A stretch of DNA of 64,000 nt, taken from assembly GCF_900129855.1 (NCBI RefSeq), contig NZ_LT670819.1, positions 992,001-1,056,000 of the forward strand. The letters run 5' to 3'. The position numbers and the translations under genes were made by a program. Below, piece after piece: positions 49,361 to 58,144 of the stretch (the stretch's first letter is position 1; each line of letters opens with the position of its first letter). The stretch comes from Streptomyces sp. 3214.6 (GTDB taxonomy: Bacteria; Actinomycetota; Actinomycetes; Streptomycetales; Streptomycetaceae). Below the pieces are notes generated by a model. It saw nothing but the letters and a program-made list of their open reading frames with translations, was not told the DNA's origin and made no database searches.

Positions 49361-51811
49361 TCAGTGCTCCAGCAGCAGTTCGCTCCACACCTGCTTGCCG
49401 CCGCTGACCGGCACCGTCCCCCAGGCCTCGGACACGGCTTCCACGAGGAGGATGCCGCGCCCGCCGGTGGCCTCCCAGCCGAGGTCGGTCGGCTTGACGG
49501 GGGTGCGGGGCGAGGCGTCGGTCACGGCGACCCGCAGCCGCTGGTTGATCAGGGTGATGTCGAGGCGGACCTGGCCGGCGGTGTGCACCAGGGCGTTGGT
49601 GACGAGCTCGGAGACGACGAGCAGGGCGGTGTCCATCAGGTCGTCGGTGACGCCCCAGGCGCGCAGTGTGCGCCGGGTGAAGCGGCGGGCGTGCCGGGAC
49701 GCCTCCGGCACGCGCCACACCGTCCAGCCGTCGCGCAGTGGTTTGACGGCCATGCCGTCGTAGCGGACGAGGAGCAGGGCGATGTCGTCGCCGCGGTGGG
49801 CGTTGCCGAGCAGGGCGTCGGCGACGAGGCCGAGGTGGGTGGGGTCGGCGAGGGACAGTTCGTGGGCGAGCCGGTCGAGGCCGGTGTCGATGTCCAGGTC
49901 GGCGGACTCCACGAGCCCGTCCGTGGTCAGCGCGAGCACGGTGCCGGGCAGCAGCCGCAGCGGCGTCATCGGGAACTCGGCCTGCGCCACGACGCCGAGC
50001 GGCGGGCCGCCGTCCGTCTCGACGATGTCGGTGGAGCCGTCCGGGTGACGCAGGACGGGCGGCGGGTGCCCGGCACGTACGCACCAGGCGGTGCCCTCCT
50101 CCATGCCGACGTCGACATAGCAGCAGGTCACGAAGAGGTCGGTCTCCAGTTCCATCAGGAGCCGGTTGGCGTGGGCGACGACCACGTCCGGCGGGTGCCC
50201 CTCGGCCGCGTAGGCGCGCAGGGCCGTGCGCATCTGGCCCATGAGGGTGGCGGCGCCCGCGCTGTGGCCCTGGACGTCGCCGATGACGAGGGCCACATGG
50301 TGGTCGGGCAGCGGGATCACGTCGTACCAGTCGCCGCCGAGCTCCAGCCCCGCGGTGGCGGGAAGGTAGCGGGCGACGGCGGTCGCGCCCGGGAGCAGGG
50401 GCAGGCGGCGCGGGAGCAGTTGGCGCTGGAGCATGCCGACGAGTTCGTGTTCGGCGTCGAAGGCGCGGGCCCGCGTCAGGGCTTCGCCGGCGAGGCCGGC
50501 GGAGGCGGTGAGCAGGGCCCGCTCGTCGGGGCCGAAGTCGTGCGGTTCGTCCCAGCCGATCAGACAGACGCCGGCCGTGCGGCCCCCGGCGGCCAGTGGC
50601 AGCACGGCGAGGCCGCCGGGGCCCACCTCGGCGAGGGCCGGTTCCAGGGGGGTGCCTGCGGGCCAGATCCGGGCGCGGCCCTCGCGCAGGGCGGCGGCGA
50701 GGGTGGGCATGGTCCGTACCGGCGCGTCGGGCCACTCCGAGCGCCACTCCAGCTGCCACAGCTCGGGCCAGTACTCCGGTTCGGGCGGGTCGAGGACGGT
50801 GACCACGAGCCGCTCGTTCTCCAGTTCGGCGAGCGCGATCCGGTCGGCCCGCAGCGGCCCCCGCAGGGCGGCGACGACGGCCTGGCCGACGTCGCGGACG
50901 GTGCCGGCGGTGGCGAGCGCCGCGGCCAGCCGCTGGACGCGGGCGACCTCGGTGACCTCGTCGCGCAGGGTGGAGACGTCGGCGACGGTGCCGAGGAGCC
51001 GCGCCGGGCGACCGTCGCCGCCGGGCAGCAGACGGCCGCGCAGTCTGAGCCAGCGCGGCGGCCCGGCGGGCTGGAGCACCCGGAACTCCAGCTCGCGGTC
51101 GCCGACCGACAGGTGGTCGGCCTCGACGACGGACATCAGCGAGGGCAGGTCCTCGGGGACGGTGAGCCCGAGGAGGGTCTCCACCCGGCCGTCGAACTCC
51201 TCCCTGGGCAGGCCGAACAGCTCCAGGATGCCGTCACCGACGTCGACGCGGCCGGTGTCCATGGCCAGGCTGAAGGCGCCCGCAGGCGACGCCTCCCCCT
51301 CGGCGGGGGCGGCCGGAGCGGGAAGGGCCGCAGCGGGAAGGGCCGCAGCGGGAAGGGCGACGGCCTCGGCGACCAGCTCCAGACAGCTGCGGTCGTCGGC
51401 GTCGAAGCCGCCAGGGCGCTCGCTGACGGCGAGCAGACAGCCGGCCCCGGCCGGGCTCCCGGGCCCCTCGCCCACGGGCAGCGCGGCCAGATGGACATCC
51501 CGGGCCGGCGTCCGTGGTGACTCCGCGCGGTCGGTCTGCTCTCCGGGGCCCCGCCACACCGGCCGCCCGGTGCGGTGGGCGTCGGCGACCGGCGAGCGCC
51601 CGGCGAGAGGATAGCTCTCGCGCAGCCCGTACAGCGTCCGCGGGACTCCGGCGGACTCGGCCAGACACAGCAGCTCGCCGTCCTCGCCGGGCGTGTAGAC
51701 GGCGGCCAGGGCCGCACCCGCGAAGACGAGCGCCTGTTCGAGCGTGCGCCTCACCCGGTCGGGTGAGGCGGGATCGGCCGTGATCGTTTTCAGGGCTATT
51801 TCGGCACGCAC
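49361..51811 (-). CDS. GAF-PAS-GAF-PP2C-HATPase regulatory protein
   Basis: An 816-residue cytoplasmic protein. A GAF-like N domain (about 10-150) is followed by an Ala/Pro linker made of a 15-bp DNA repeat (LPAAALPAAALPAPAAP), a PAS domain (about 180-290), a second GAF (about 300-460) and the PP2C phosphatase (about 470-680; GGDWYDVIPL, VIGDVQGHSAG, ALTTDGLVE, GDDIALLLV). A C-terminal anti-sigma-type HATPase (about 690-816; SELVTNALVHTAG, GGRGILLVEAVS) completes it. Phosphatase and kinase of a partner switch are thus joined in one chain. The GTG at 51811 follows an AGGACAGGA site. It diverges from another PP2C gene. Confidence 0.88.
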   Translation of the reverse strand: MRAEIALKTITADPASPDRVRRTLEQALVFAGAALAAVYTPGEDGELLCLAESAGVPRTLYGLRESYPLAGRSPVADAHRTGRPVWRGPGEQTDRAESPRTPARDVHLAALPVGEGPGSPAGAGCLLAVSERPGGFDADDRSCLELVAEAVALPAAALPAAALPAPAAPAEGEASPAGAFSLAMDTGRVDVGDGILELFGLPREEFDGRVETLLGLTVPEDLPSLMSVVEADHLSVGDRELEFRVLQPAGPPRWLRLRGRLLPGGDGRPARLLGTVADVSTLRDEVTEVARVQRLAAALATAGTVRDVGQAVVAALRGPLRADRIALAELENERLVVTVLDPPEPEYWPELWQLEWRSEWPDAPVRTMPTLAAALREGRARIWPAGTPLEPALAEVGPGGLAVLPLAAGGRTAGVCLIGWDEPHDFGPDERALLTASAGLAGEALTRARAFDAEHELVGMLQRQLLPRRLPLLPGATAVARYLPATAGLELGGDWYDVIPLPDHHVALVIGDVQGHSAGAATLMGQMRTALRAYAAEGHPPDVVVAHANRLLMELETDLFVTCCYVDVGMEEGTAWCVRAGHPPPVLRHPDGSTDIVETDGGPPLGVVAQAEFPMTPLRLLPGTVLALTTDGLVESADLDIDTGLDRLAHELSLADPTHLGLVADALLGNAHRGDDIALLLVRYDGMAVKPLRDGWTVWRVPEASRHARRFTRRTLRAWGVTDDLMDTALLVVSELVTNALVHTAGQVRLDITLINQRLRVAVTDASPRTPVKPTDLGWEATGGRGILLVEAVSEAWGTVPVSGGKQVWSELLLEH

Positions 51812-52195
51812 GGGTCCTGTCCTGCGCTCTGCGGACCCCTCTCTGACCACGTCCGCAATTACAGCGCCTACGAGCCCCTGGCGCAGCCCCTGGGTCCGAT
51901 CCGTGAAGGTGACAGGGGGCGGACGGGGCGTTCCGGGGCCGTGGAGGCCGAGGCCCGAAAGGGGTCGAACATGTCCGGCTGAGGTCGCGCACTGCCGGCG
52001 ATCGACTGTGCACGGGAATTCAGCTCGCCGTGCGCGGCGCGCCGCCAGGGGGGAGATTTGGAGCCTGGGACCCGTGCGGCGCCGGGCCAAGGGCGCGTCC
52101 TGCGGATCGGCTCCGGCCTGAGCCGCGGCGTCCGATGCCGGGTCGCCCCGCGGCCCCCGGGCGACCCGGGAGACACGCCTTGGGAGGTGGTCGCC
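51812..52195. other. Divergent intergenic region between two PP2C genes
   Basis: About 380 bases. No additional gene, tRNA or strong palindrome was recognised. Poly-G and poly-C runs are frequent, and an in-frame TTG at 52058 preceded by GGGGGGAG could give a longer form of the plus-strand protein, but its spacing is too short. Confidence 0.4.
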
Positions 52196-54340
52196 GTGCC
52201 CGAGCAGACGTCCGGTCAGGCTCCGGCGGCCGCGGCGGCGCCGGTCGGCCGGCCGCTGCTCTCCCTGGCGCTGACGTCGATGATGGACGCCGTCGGGGCG
52301 CACTCCGGCGCCGTGTACCTGCGCCCGGGGGACGAACCGATGCTGGAGATGGCGGTGATGGCCGGGCTGCCCCGGGCGTTCGCGGCGCCCTGGGAGCGGG
52401 TGGGGCTGAACGCGCCGATCCCGGTCGCCGAGGCGGTGCGCGAGCGGCGACTGGTGTGGGTGGGCGGGGAGGAGGACATGGCCCGCAACTACCCGCGGAT
52501 CGCCGTCGTCCTGCCGTATCCCTTCGCGCTGGCCGCGCTGCCGGTGGCAACGGCGTCCCGGGTGTACGGCGCGGTCTTCGTCACCTGGCCCGGCTCGCAC
52601 CCGCCGGAGCTGTCCGGCCGGGAGCGCCAGGAGCTGACGACGGCCTGCGAGCGGCTCGCGCTGCGGCTGGAGCGCGCCGCGGCGCAGCACCGCTCGGTGC
52701 GCGCCGAGTCGGATCTGCTGGACTCGGGCCCGCTGGGCGGCGTCTCCGACACGCTCGGCTCGCTGGAGGCGGCCCGGATGGTGGCCCGGCTGCCGTACGG
52801 GATGTGCTCGCTGGACCTGAGCGGGCGGGTGGGCTTCGCCAACGCCGCCGCGTCCGAGATGCTCGGCGTCCCGGTCAGCGGGCTGCTGGGCACGCAACTG
52901 TGGGCGGCCGTGCCGTGGCTGAACGATCCCGTGTACGAGGAGCGCTACCGGGCCGCGCTGATCAGCCAGGACGCCACCTCGTTCGTGGCGCTGCGCCCGC
53001 CGTCCGAGTGGCTGTCGTTCCGGCTGTACCCGAGCACCACCGGACTCAGCGTGCGGATCAGCCGGGCCCGGTCGGTGAGGGAGACGCGCTCGTCCGAACC
53101 CCGGTCCGAGGACGCGCCGACCCGGCTCGTGTCGATGTCGCAGGCGCTGAGTCTGGCCGGGGCGCTCACCGAGACGGTGAGCGTGCAGGACGTGGTGCAG
53201 CTGGTCGCGGACGAGATCGCGCCGGCGGTGGGCAGCCAGGCGCTGGCGCTGCTCGGCGCGCGGGCGGGCCGGCTGCACGTGCTCGGGCACCACGGGTATC
53301 CCGACCCGCACGCCGTGGAGCAGTTCGACGGGATGCCGCTGACCGACCCGACCCCGGGCGCGCGCGCCGTCGCGCACGGCGTGCCGGCGTTCTTCGACTC
53401 CCGGCAGCAGCTGGAGCAGCTCTACCCGGCTCGGCAGCGCACTCCGGACGGCTTCGCCGCCTGGGCCTTTCTGCCGCTGATCGCCTCCGGCCGCCCGGTG
53501 GGCGCCTGTGTGCTGGCCTACGCGGAGCCCCATCCGTTCTCCACGCACGAGCGCGCGGTGCTGACCAGCCTCGCCGGGCTGATCGCGCAGGCCCTGGACC
53601 GGGCGCTGCTGTACGACGTGAAACACCGGTTGGCGCACGGGCTGCAGGCGGCGCTGCTGCCGCCGTCGCTGCCGTCGCTGCCCGGTATCGAGGCGACCGC
53701 CCGCTATCTGCCCGCGACGCGGGGCATGGAGATCGGCGGCGACTTCTACGACCTGGTGCCCTCGCAGCCGCTGCCGGCGGCCGTGATCGGGGATGTGCAG
53801 GGGCACAACGTGACCGCGGCCGGGCTGATGGGGCAGATCCGTACCGCCGTGCGCGCGTACACGACGGTCGGGCAGGAGCCCGCTGAGGTCATGCGCAGCA
53901 CCAACCGGCTGCTGATCGACCTCGGTTCCGAGCTGTTCGCCAGCTGCCTGTACCTGCGGCTGGACCCGGCCCGTGGGCGGGCGGTGATGGCCCGGGCCGG
54001 GCATCCCCCGCCGCTGCTGCGCCGGGCGGACGGCCGGGTGCGCGTCCTGGATCTCGCGGGCGGTCCGCTGCTGGGGATCGACGCCTCGGCGACGTATCCG
54101 ACGACCGAGGTCGAGCTCGCCCCCGGCTGTGTCCTCGCCCTCTACACCGACGGGCTCGTCGAGACGCCGGGGGTGGACATCGAGGAAGCGGTGATTGACC
54201 TGGGGCGGCGGCTCGGCGGGGCCGGGGACCGTCCGCTGGAGGAGCTGGCCGACGAGCTGGTGGGGCACTACGCGAGGGCGGAGGAGCGGATCGACGACGT
54301 GGCGCTGCTGTTGCTGCGGGCGCGGGGGGACGACGGCTGA
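52196..54340 (+). CDS. GAF-PAS-GAF-PP2C phosphatase
   Basis: A 714-residue protein. A GAF domain (about 20-175), a PAS domain (about 200-300; YGMCSLDLSGRVGFANAAAS), a second GAF (about 320-490) and a PP2C phosphatase (about 495-710) are visible. The phosphatase motifs are EIGGDFYDLVP, AVIGDVQGHN, LALYTDGLVETPG and IDDVALLLLRA. Unlike its divergent neighbour it lacks the HATPase kinase domain. The GTG at 52196 has GGGAGG eight bases upstream. The divergent pair could sense related signals and act on shared anti-anti-sigma factors encoded elsewhere. Confidence 0.88.
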   Translation: MPEQTSGQAPAAAAAPVGRPLLSLALTSMMDAVGAHSGAVYLRPGDEPMLEMAVMAGLPRAFAAPWERVGLNAPIPVAEAVRERRLVWVGGEEDMARNYPRIAVVLPYPFALAALPVATASRVYGAVFVTWPGSHPPELSGRERQELTTACERLALRLERAAAQHRSVRAESDLLDSGPLGGVSDTLGSLEAARMVARLPYGMCSLDLSGRVGFANAAASEMLGVPVSGLLGTQLWAAVPWLNDPVYEERYRAALISQDATSFVALRPPSEWLSFRLYPSTTGLSVRISRARSVRETRSSEPRSEDAPTRLVSMSQALSLAGALTETVSVQDVVQLVADEIAPAVGSQALALLGARAGRLHVLGHHGYPDPHAVEQFDGMPLTDPTPGARAVAHGVPAFFDSRQQLEQLYPARQRTPDGFAAWAFLPLIASGRPVGACVLAYAEPHPFSTHERAVLTSLAGLIAQALDRALLYDVKHRLAHGLQAALLPPSLPSLPGIEATARYLPATRGMEIGGDFYDLVPSQPLPAAVIGDVQGHNVTAAGLMGQIRTAVRAYTTVGQEPAEVMRSTNRLLIDLGSELFASCLYLRLDPARGRAVMARAGHPPPLLRRADGRVRVLDLAGGPLLGIDASATYPTTEVELAPGCVLALYTDGLVETPGVDIEEAVIDLGRRLGGAGDRPLEELADELVGHYARAEERIDDVALLLLRARGDDG

Positions 54341-54360
54341 CGGGGCGCCGCCGAGCTCGC

Positions 54361-54412
54361 GGGCCTCGCGGGAGCGAGCGGGAGCGGGAGCGGGAGCGAG
54401 CGGGAGCGGGAG
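54361..54412. repeat. GGGAGC low-complexity repeat
   Basis: A run of GGGAGC and GAGC units lies between the PP2C stop and the terminator; of no evident function. Confidence 0.6.
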
Positions 54413-54442
54413 CGGTCCGACCCCCGCCGGAGGGTCGGACCG
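54413..54442. terminator. Bidirectional hairpin terminator
   Basis: CGGTCCGACCC (54413-54423) and GGGTCGGACCG (54432-54442) form a perfect 11-bp stem with an eight-base loop between the converging PP2C and protease genes. Confidence 0.8.
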
Positions 54443-54471
54443 TTTCATGGGGTGATGCGGTGTCAGTGCGA

Positions 54472-55950
54472 CTAGTTCAGCCCCGAGCCGTTCTGCAGGC
54501 TCCCGTTGCCGGTCTGGTCCTGCCCACCGTTGGCGTTCTGGTGCTGACCGTTGCCGGTCGCGTCCTGACCGCCGTTGGCCGCCTGGCCTCCGTCAGCGGC
54601 CTGACCGCCGTCGGCCGCCTGCCCGCCGTTGGCGTTCTGGTCCTGGCCGTTGGCGTTCTGGTCCTGGCCGCCGTTGGCGTTCTGGTCCTGGCCGCCGTTG
54701 GCCGCCGCGCCGCCGCCCTGAATGGCTTCGCCCGTGTTGTCGTCGATGCCGTCACCGTTCTCGTCCACAGCACCGGCACCGGCACCGGCACCCGCGTTGC
54801 CGCCACCGGCCCCGGCGCCCGCACCGGCGCCGTCGCCGAGGGTCGCGCCGACCGCCGTCAGGGCGGTGGTCACCGGCTGGAAGAAGGTCTCGCCGCCGAC
54901 GGTGCAGTCGCCGCTGCCGCCCGAGGTCAGGCCGATCGCCTGGCCGTCCTGGGTGAAGAGCGAGCCGCCGCTGTCGCCGGGCTCGGCGCAGACGTCCGTC
55001 TGGATGAGGCCGGTGACTGTGCCCTCGGGGTAGTTCACCGTGGCGTCGAGGCCGAGGACCTGACCGTCCTTGAGTCCGGTGGTGCTGCCCATCCGGAAGA
55101 CCTGCGTGCCCACCGTCGCGTCGGCGGCCTGGCTGATCGCGACGGTCTGCTGGCCGGTGTTGACCTCGCTGGGCGCCTGCGTGTTCGGGTCGTCGTACTT
55201 CACAAGCGCGAAGTCGCCGTCGCCGGGGAAGGTGGCCTGGTCGACGGTGGCGATCGGCTGGCCGTTCTCGGAGTCGGACCACTGCTTCTCCGCGACCCCG
55301 CAGTGACCGGCCGTCAGGAAGGCCGGGGAGCCGTCGCCCGCGGTCACGTTGAAGCCGAGGGAGCAGCGAGCTCCGCCGCCGAATATCGCGTCGCCGCCGG
55401 AGACCAGGGGCTTGAGGGTGCCGGCCGACTTCTTGATGGTGGCCATGCTCGAGCCGAGGGTCTTCACGGTCGACTCGATCTTGTCCCACTTGTTGCCGGT
55501 GACCGTGGAGTCGGCGGTGACGAGGATCTTGTTCGTCTTGGGGTCGACGGCCCAGGAGGTGCCCGGGATGGTCGCCTTGGTCTTCAACGTCTGTGCGGCC
55601 GCCTTGAGTTCGGCCGTGCTGTTCTCCACCTCGCGGACCTTGGCGCCCGCATTCTTCGCCTGCACGATGACGTTGTTCTTGTCGCCGGAGACGTTCGTGA
55701 CGTTGACGACCAGCTGCTTGCCGTCGGAGTCGTAGTAGGAACCGGCGAAGGCGTCACCGAGCAGCTTCTCGAGCTGGGAGGCGAGGTCCGAGGCGTCGCC
55801 CGCCCTCAGGGTCTTCACCGAGGCGGCGTTGTTCGAGCCGCCGTCCTGGGAGGCGTTGGCCTGGGGAAGGAGGATGGCCGCCGCTCCGAGCGCCGCCACA
55901 CCGCCAGCCGCGACGATGGCCTTGCGCTTCGTAACTCGCTTGTGACTCAA
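54472..55950 (-). CDS. Secreted streptogrisin-type serine protease with Gln/Asn/Gly repeat tail
   Basis: A 492-residue protease precursor. The TTG at 55950 is chosen for its AGGAGG site nine bases upstream, giving a basic signal sequence (SHKRVTKRKAIVAAGGVAAL). A prodomain (about 45-150) and a catalytic domain (about 160-350; LTAGHCG, FALVKYDD, CAEPGDSGGSLF) follow. The C terminus of some 110 residues is extraordinary: a DENGDGIDDNTGEAI calcium-loop-like start, then repeats of NGGQDQNA and NGGQAADGG type. It resembles the membrane-anchored protease at 17510 but lacks the terminal helix, so it is probably released or wall-bound. Confidence 0.9.
   Translation of the reverse strand: MSHKRVTKRKAIVAAGGVAALGAAAILLPQANASQDGGSNNAASVKTLRAGDASDLASQLEKLLGDAFAGSYYDSDGKQLVVNVTNVSGDKNNVIVQAKNAGAKVREVENSTAELKAAAQTLKTKATIPGTSWAVDPKTNKILVTADSTVTGNKWDKIESTVKTLGSSMATIKKSAGTLKPLVSGGDAIFGGGARCSLGFNVTAGDGSPAFLTAGHCGVAEKQWSDSENGQPIATVDQATFPGDGDFALVKYDDPNTQAPSEVNTGQQTVAISQAADATVGTQVFRMGSTTGLKDGQVLGLDATVNYPEGTVTGLIQTDVCAEPGDSGGSLFTQDGQAIGLTSGGSGDCTVGGETFFQPVTTALTAVGATLGDGAGAGAGAGGGNAGAGAGAGAVDENGDGIDDNTGEAIQGGGAAANGGQDQNANGGQDQNANGQDQNANGGQAADGGQAADGGQAANGGQDATGNGQHQNANGGQDQTGNGSLQNGSGLN
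54510..54718. repeat. Tandem coding repeats in the protease tail
   Basis: Imperfect 12-27 bp units code for GGQDQNAN-, GGQAADGG- and NGQHQNAN-like peptides on the minus strand. Such stretches often vary in copy number between strains. Confidence 0.7.
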
Positions 55951-56146
55951 AAAACTCGACCTCCTGGGGGGCGGGGTCTGGCTGCCGGGTTCGGCAGCTC
56001 CGTACATCCGTACAGCGGCGCCTGGTTGGCCATCAGTACGCAGGGGTCGCGTGGTGCGTTCAATCGCGATTGCCAACTTTCTTTGCTGAACCCTGAATCG
56101 GCCATGACCCGCGTCCGACGCCGTGGCCCGGGGAACAATCGCCCAT

Positions 56147-56560
56147 ATGACGATGACGACCGCCGAAGCCGACAAGATCCTTTCCGACAACTTCGCGCCC
56201 TGGGTGCTGGCTCTGGGGCTGTCCGTGGAGGCCCTGGGCGAGGACCGGGCGATTCTGCGTCTTCCCTGGTCACAGAAGCTGGCACGGGAGGGCGGGGCGC
56301 TCTCGGGACAGGCGTTGATGGCGGCCGCGGACACCGCCACCGTGATCGCCGTGTCGGCCGCCCGCGGGGCCTACGGACCGATGACGACGGTTCAGCAGTC
56401 GACGTCGTTCCAGCGGGCGGTGGCCGATTCGGATGTCCTGATCCAAGCGGTGCTGACGAAGCTCGGCCGCCGGACGGCGTTCGCCGACATCACCATGACG
56501 GCCGAGCGGACGGGCGAACTGGCCGCCCGGGCCGGCACGGTCTACGCCCTGCTGGGCTGA
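56147..56560 (+). CDS. PaaI-type hotdog thioesterase
   Basis: A 137-residue hotdog-fold protein. The helix region GGALSGQALMAAADTATVIA corresponds to the active-site segment of the PaaI/4HBT thioesterases, and the strand VLTKLGRRTAFADITMTAE to the central sheet. It likely hydrolyses acyl-CoA thioesters in the cytosol. The ATG at 56147 is taken as the start of the fold; no strong ribosome site is visible, and the upstream ATG at 56123-region codon adds only eight residues. It is divergent from the protease gene and no pathway partner is adjacent. Confidence 0.8.
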   Translation: MTMTTAEADKILSDNFAPWVLALGLSVEALGEDRAILRLPWSQKLAREGGALSGQALMAAADTATVIAVSAARGAYGPMTTVQQSTSFQRAVADSDVLIQAVLTKLGRRTAFADITMTAERTGELAARAGTVYALLG

Positions 56561-57034
56561 CTCACTCGGAACACTTCCGGAGCACACCGTTCGTAGCCGG
56601 TCGGCGACGATCCGTTCCGATCGGAGAGCGGAATCCCTGCTTCAGAGAATCTGCACATCGACTGCCCAAGCGGGTCACCGGGAGCAGGGGTTCTGCACAA
56701 CTCGCCGACCCCGGCCACGCCATTGAGGCGGGAGTGTCGGATTCGCCGCGAGGGGGCGCGGCGCTCATCCGAGCGAAACCCGCCTGTCGTGTGAAGAAGT
56801 CGCCGACAAGCCGTGGGCGCACCTGCACGCTTTAACGTTCCTGTGACGCAAGTTCCCAGGTGGGACGGGGGATTGATTGGCTGCGCCGGCCGTAAACCTG
56901 CTTTGATCCATCGCACCGCAGGGGCCGCACGGCTTCCAGAAACGGGTGCCCGGCGCCGGCGGTCGCGGCCGTCATCTGTCCCCAGAGGGGGCCGCTCCCC
57001 CTTATGAGATATCCATGTGAAGGGAAGTTCCACC
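56561..57034. other. Intergenic/5' leader region of the peptide precursor gene
   Basis: About 470 bases without a convincing gene. It is less GC-biased than the flanks and contains TTTAACGTTC (near 56831) and GATTGATTGG (near 56871), where a promoter may lie, though no clear pair of hexamers could be fixed. A small GGGGG/CCCCC hairpin (56987-57001) sits 33 bases before the precursor ATG. A long untranslated leader is therefore possible. Confidence 0.45.
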
Positions 57035-57250
57035 ATGAACTCCACCCCCCAGGTTGAGACCGTCGAGATCTCCGACGCCGAGCTGGACAACGTCTCCGGC
57101 GGTCTGTCCCTGAACGCCCTCGGCACCGTCACGGGCCTGGTGGACGGCGTCGCCCCGGTCTCCGGCCTGGTCGACACGGTCGTCGGCACCGTCGAGGGTG
57201 TCACCGGCCTGAACACGGCCCCGGTCACCAACCTGGTCGCCGGTCTCTGA
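57035..57250 (+). CDS. Double-glycine-leader peptide precursor (71 aa)
   Basis: The N-terminal 23 residues, ending in DAELDNVSGG, form a double-glycine leader of the kind cut by C39 peptidases (predicted cut after Gly23). The 48-residue core is rich in Gly, Val, Leu and Thr, with near repeats VTGLVDGVAP and VSGLVDTVVG, and ends VTNLVAGL. It has no Cys, Lys or Arg and a net negative charge, unlike lanthipeptides or common cationic bacteriocins. The ATG at 57035 has an AAGGGAAG site seven bases upstream. A terminator-like hairpin separates it from its export genes, so the precursor may be made in excess. The activity is unknown. Confidence 0.78.
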   Translation: MNSTPQVETVEISDAELDNVSGGLSLNALGTVTGLVDGVAPVSGLVDTVVGTVEGVTGLNTAPVTNLVAGL

Positions 57251-57271
57251 TCGCGTCCTTGTGACCCCCTG

Positions 57272-57306
57272 TGAGTCCCGGAGCCGTCACCCGGCTCCGG
57301 GACTCA
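57272..57306 (+). terminator. Attenuating hairpin between precursor and export genes
   Basis: A perfect 14-bp stem (57272-57285 with 57293-57306, TGAGTCCCGGAGCC on the left) and a seven-base loop lie 21 bases after the precursor stop and 31 bases before the HlyD-type start. Partial read-through would give more precursor than transporter. Confidence 0.8.
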
Positions 57307-57337
57307 TCGGTGCCCTGAAACTCCCGAGGTAAGCCCC

Positions 57338-58144
57338 GTGCAGTTCCGCCAACAGGCCCTCGCCAAGCTCCAGTCGCCGGAGGAGCTCGACCTGCCGGTG
57401 CGTTTCGCGCGCCCCCAGGGCTGGCTGGTGCTGTCCGTGACCGTGGTCGTCATGGCGGCCGCGTCCGTGTGGGCGGTGACCGGCTCGGTCGCCTCCACGG
57501 TGAGCGCACCCGCCGTCCTCACCCACGGCGAGGGCAGCTACATCCTGCAGAGCCCCGCCGCGGGCCAGGTCACCGCCGTCCTCGTGAAGGAGGGCCAGCG
57601 GCTGCCCGCGAACTCCCCCGTGCTGAAGGTGCGCACGGCCCAGGGCGACGCCGTGGTGCGCACGGTCGCCGCGGGCCGGATCACCGCGCTCGCCGCCACC
57701 ATCGGGCAGATCATCTCCACCGGCGCGAACGTCGCCGCGGTGGAGAAGGTCGCGGGCGCCGACGACCCGCTGTACGCCACGGTGTACGTCCCGGCAGAGA
57801 ACGCGGCCTCCATACCGCAGGACGCGGCCGTCGACCTGACCGTGCAGACCGTGCCCTCTCAGCAGTACGGCGTGCTGCGCGGCCATGTGAAGTCGGTGGA
57901 CCGCGCGGCCCAGTCGGCCCAGCAGATCGCCGCGTTCCTCGGCGACAGCCAACTGGGCGGGCAGTTCACCAAGGAGGGCCGCCCGGTGGCGGTGCTGGTG
58001 AAGCTGGACAGGGCGGCGGGCACGAAGAGCGGCTACAGGTGGTCGTCCGCGGACGGACCGCCGTACGCGCTCACCTCCATGACCATGGCCACCGGTTCGA
58101 TCCGGCTGGCCGACCAGCGTCCCGTCGATTGGCTGCTCCCGTGA
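57338..58144 (+). CDS. HlyD-like membrane fusion/adaptor protein of the peptide exporter
   Basis: A 268-residue protein with a short cytoplasmic start, one transmembrane helix (about residues 29-50; WLVLSVTVVVMAAASVWAVT) and an extracytoplasmic part with a biotinyl-lipoyl-like motif (GEGSYILQSPAAGQVTAVLV). The coiled hairpin is very short, as in NHLM-type bacteriocin secretion proteins of Gram-positive bacteria. It should link the ABC transporter to the outside face. The GTG at 57338 has a GAGGT site. Its stop overlaps the next start by four bases (GTGA), so the two are translationally coupled. Confidence 0.82.
   Translation: MQFRQQALAKLQSPEELDLPVRFARPQGWLVLSVTVVVMAAASVWAVTGSVASTVSAPAVLTHGEGSYILQSPAAGQVTAVLVKEGQRLPANSPVLKVRTAQGDAVVRTVAAGRITALAATIGQIISTGANVAAVEKVAGADDPLYATVYVPAENAASIPQDAAVDLTVQTVPSQQYGVLRGHVKSVDRAAQSAQQIAAFLGDSQLGGQFTKEGRPVAVLVKLDRAAGTKSGYRWSSADGPPYALTSMTMATGSIRLADQRPVDWLLP

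Noticed and set aside
51812..54448. Upstream extension of the minus-strand PP2C protein to about 1695 residues
   Set aside because: The extension is antisense to the well-supported GAF-PAS-PP2C gene on the plus strand. The domain-consistent start with a ribosome site is at 51811.
57017..57034. GTG start six codons upstream of the precursor ATG
   Set aside because: The AAGGGAAG site lies inside that extension and is correctly spaced for the ATG at 57035.
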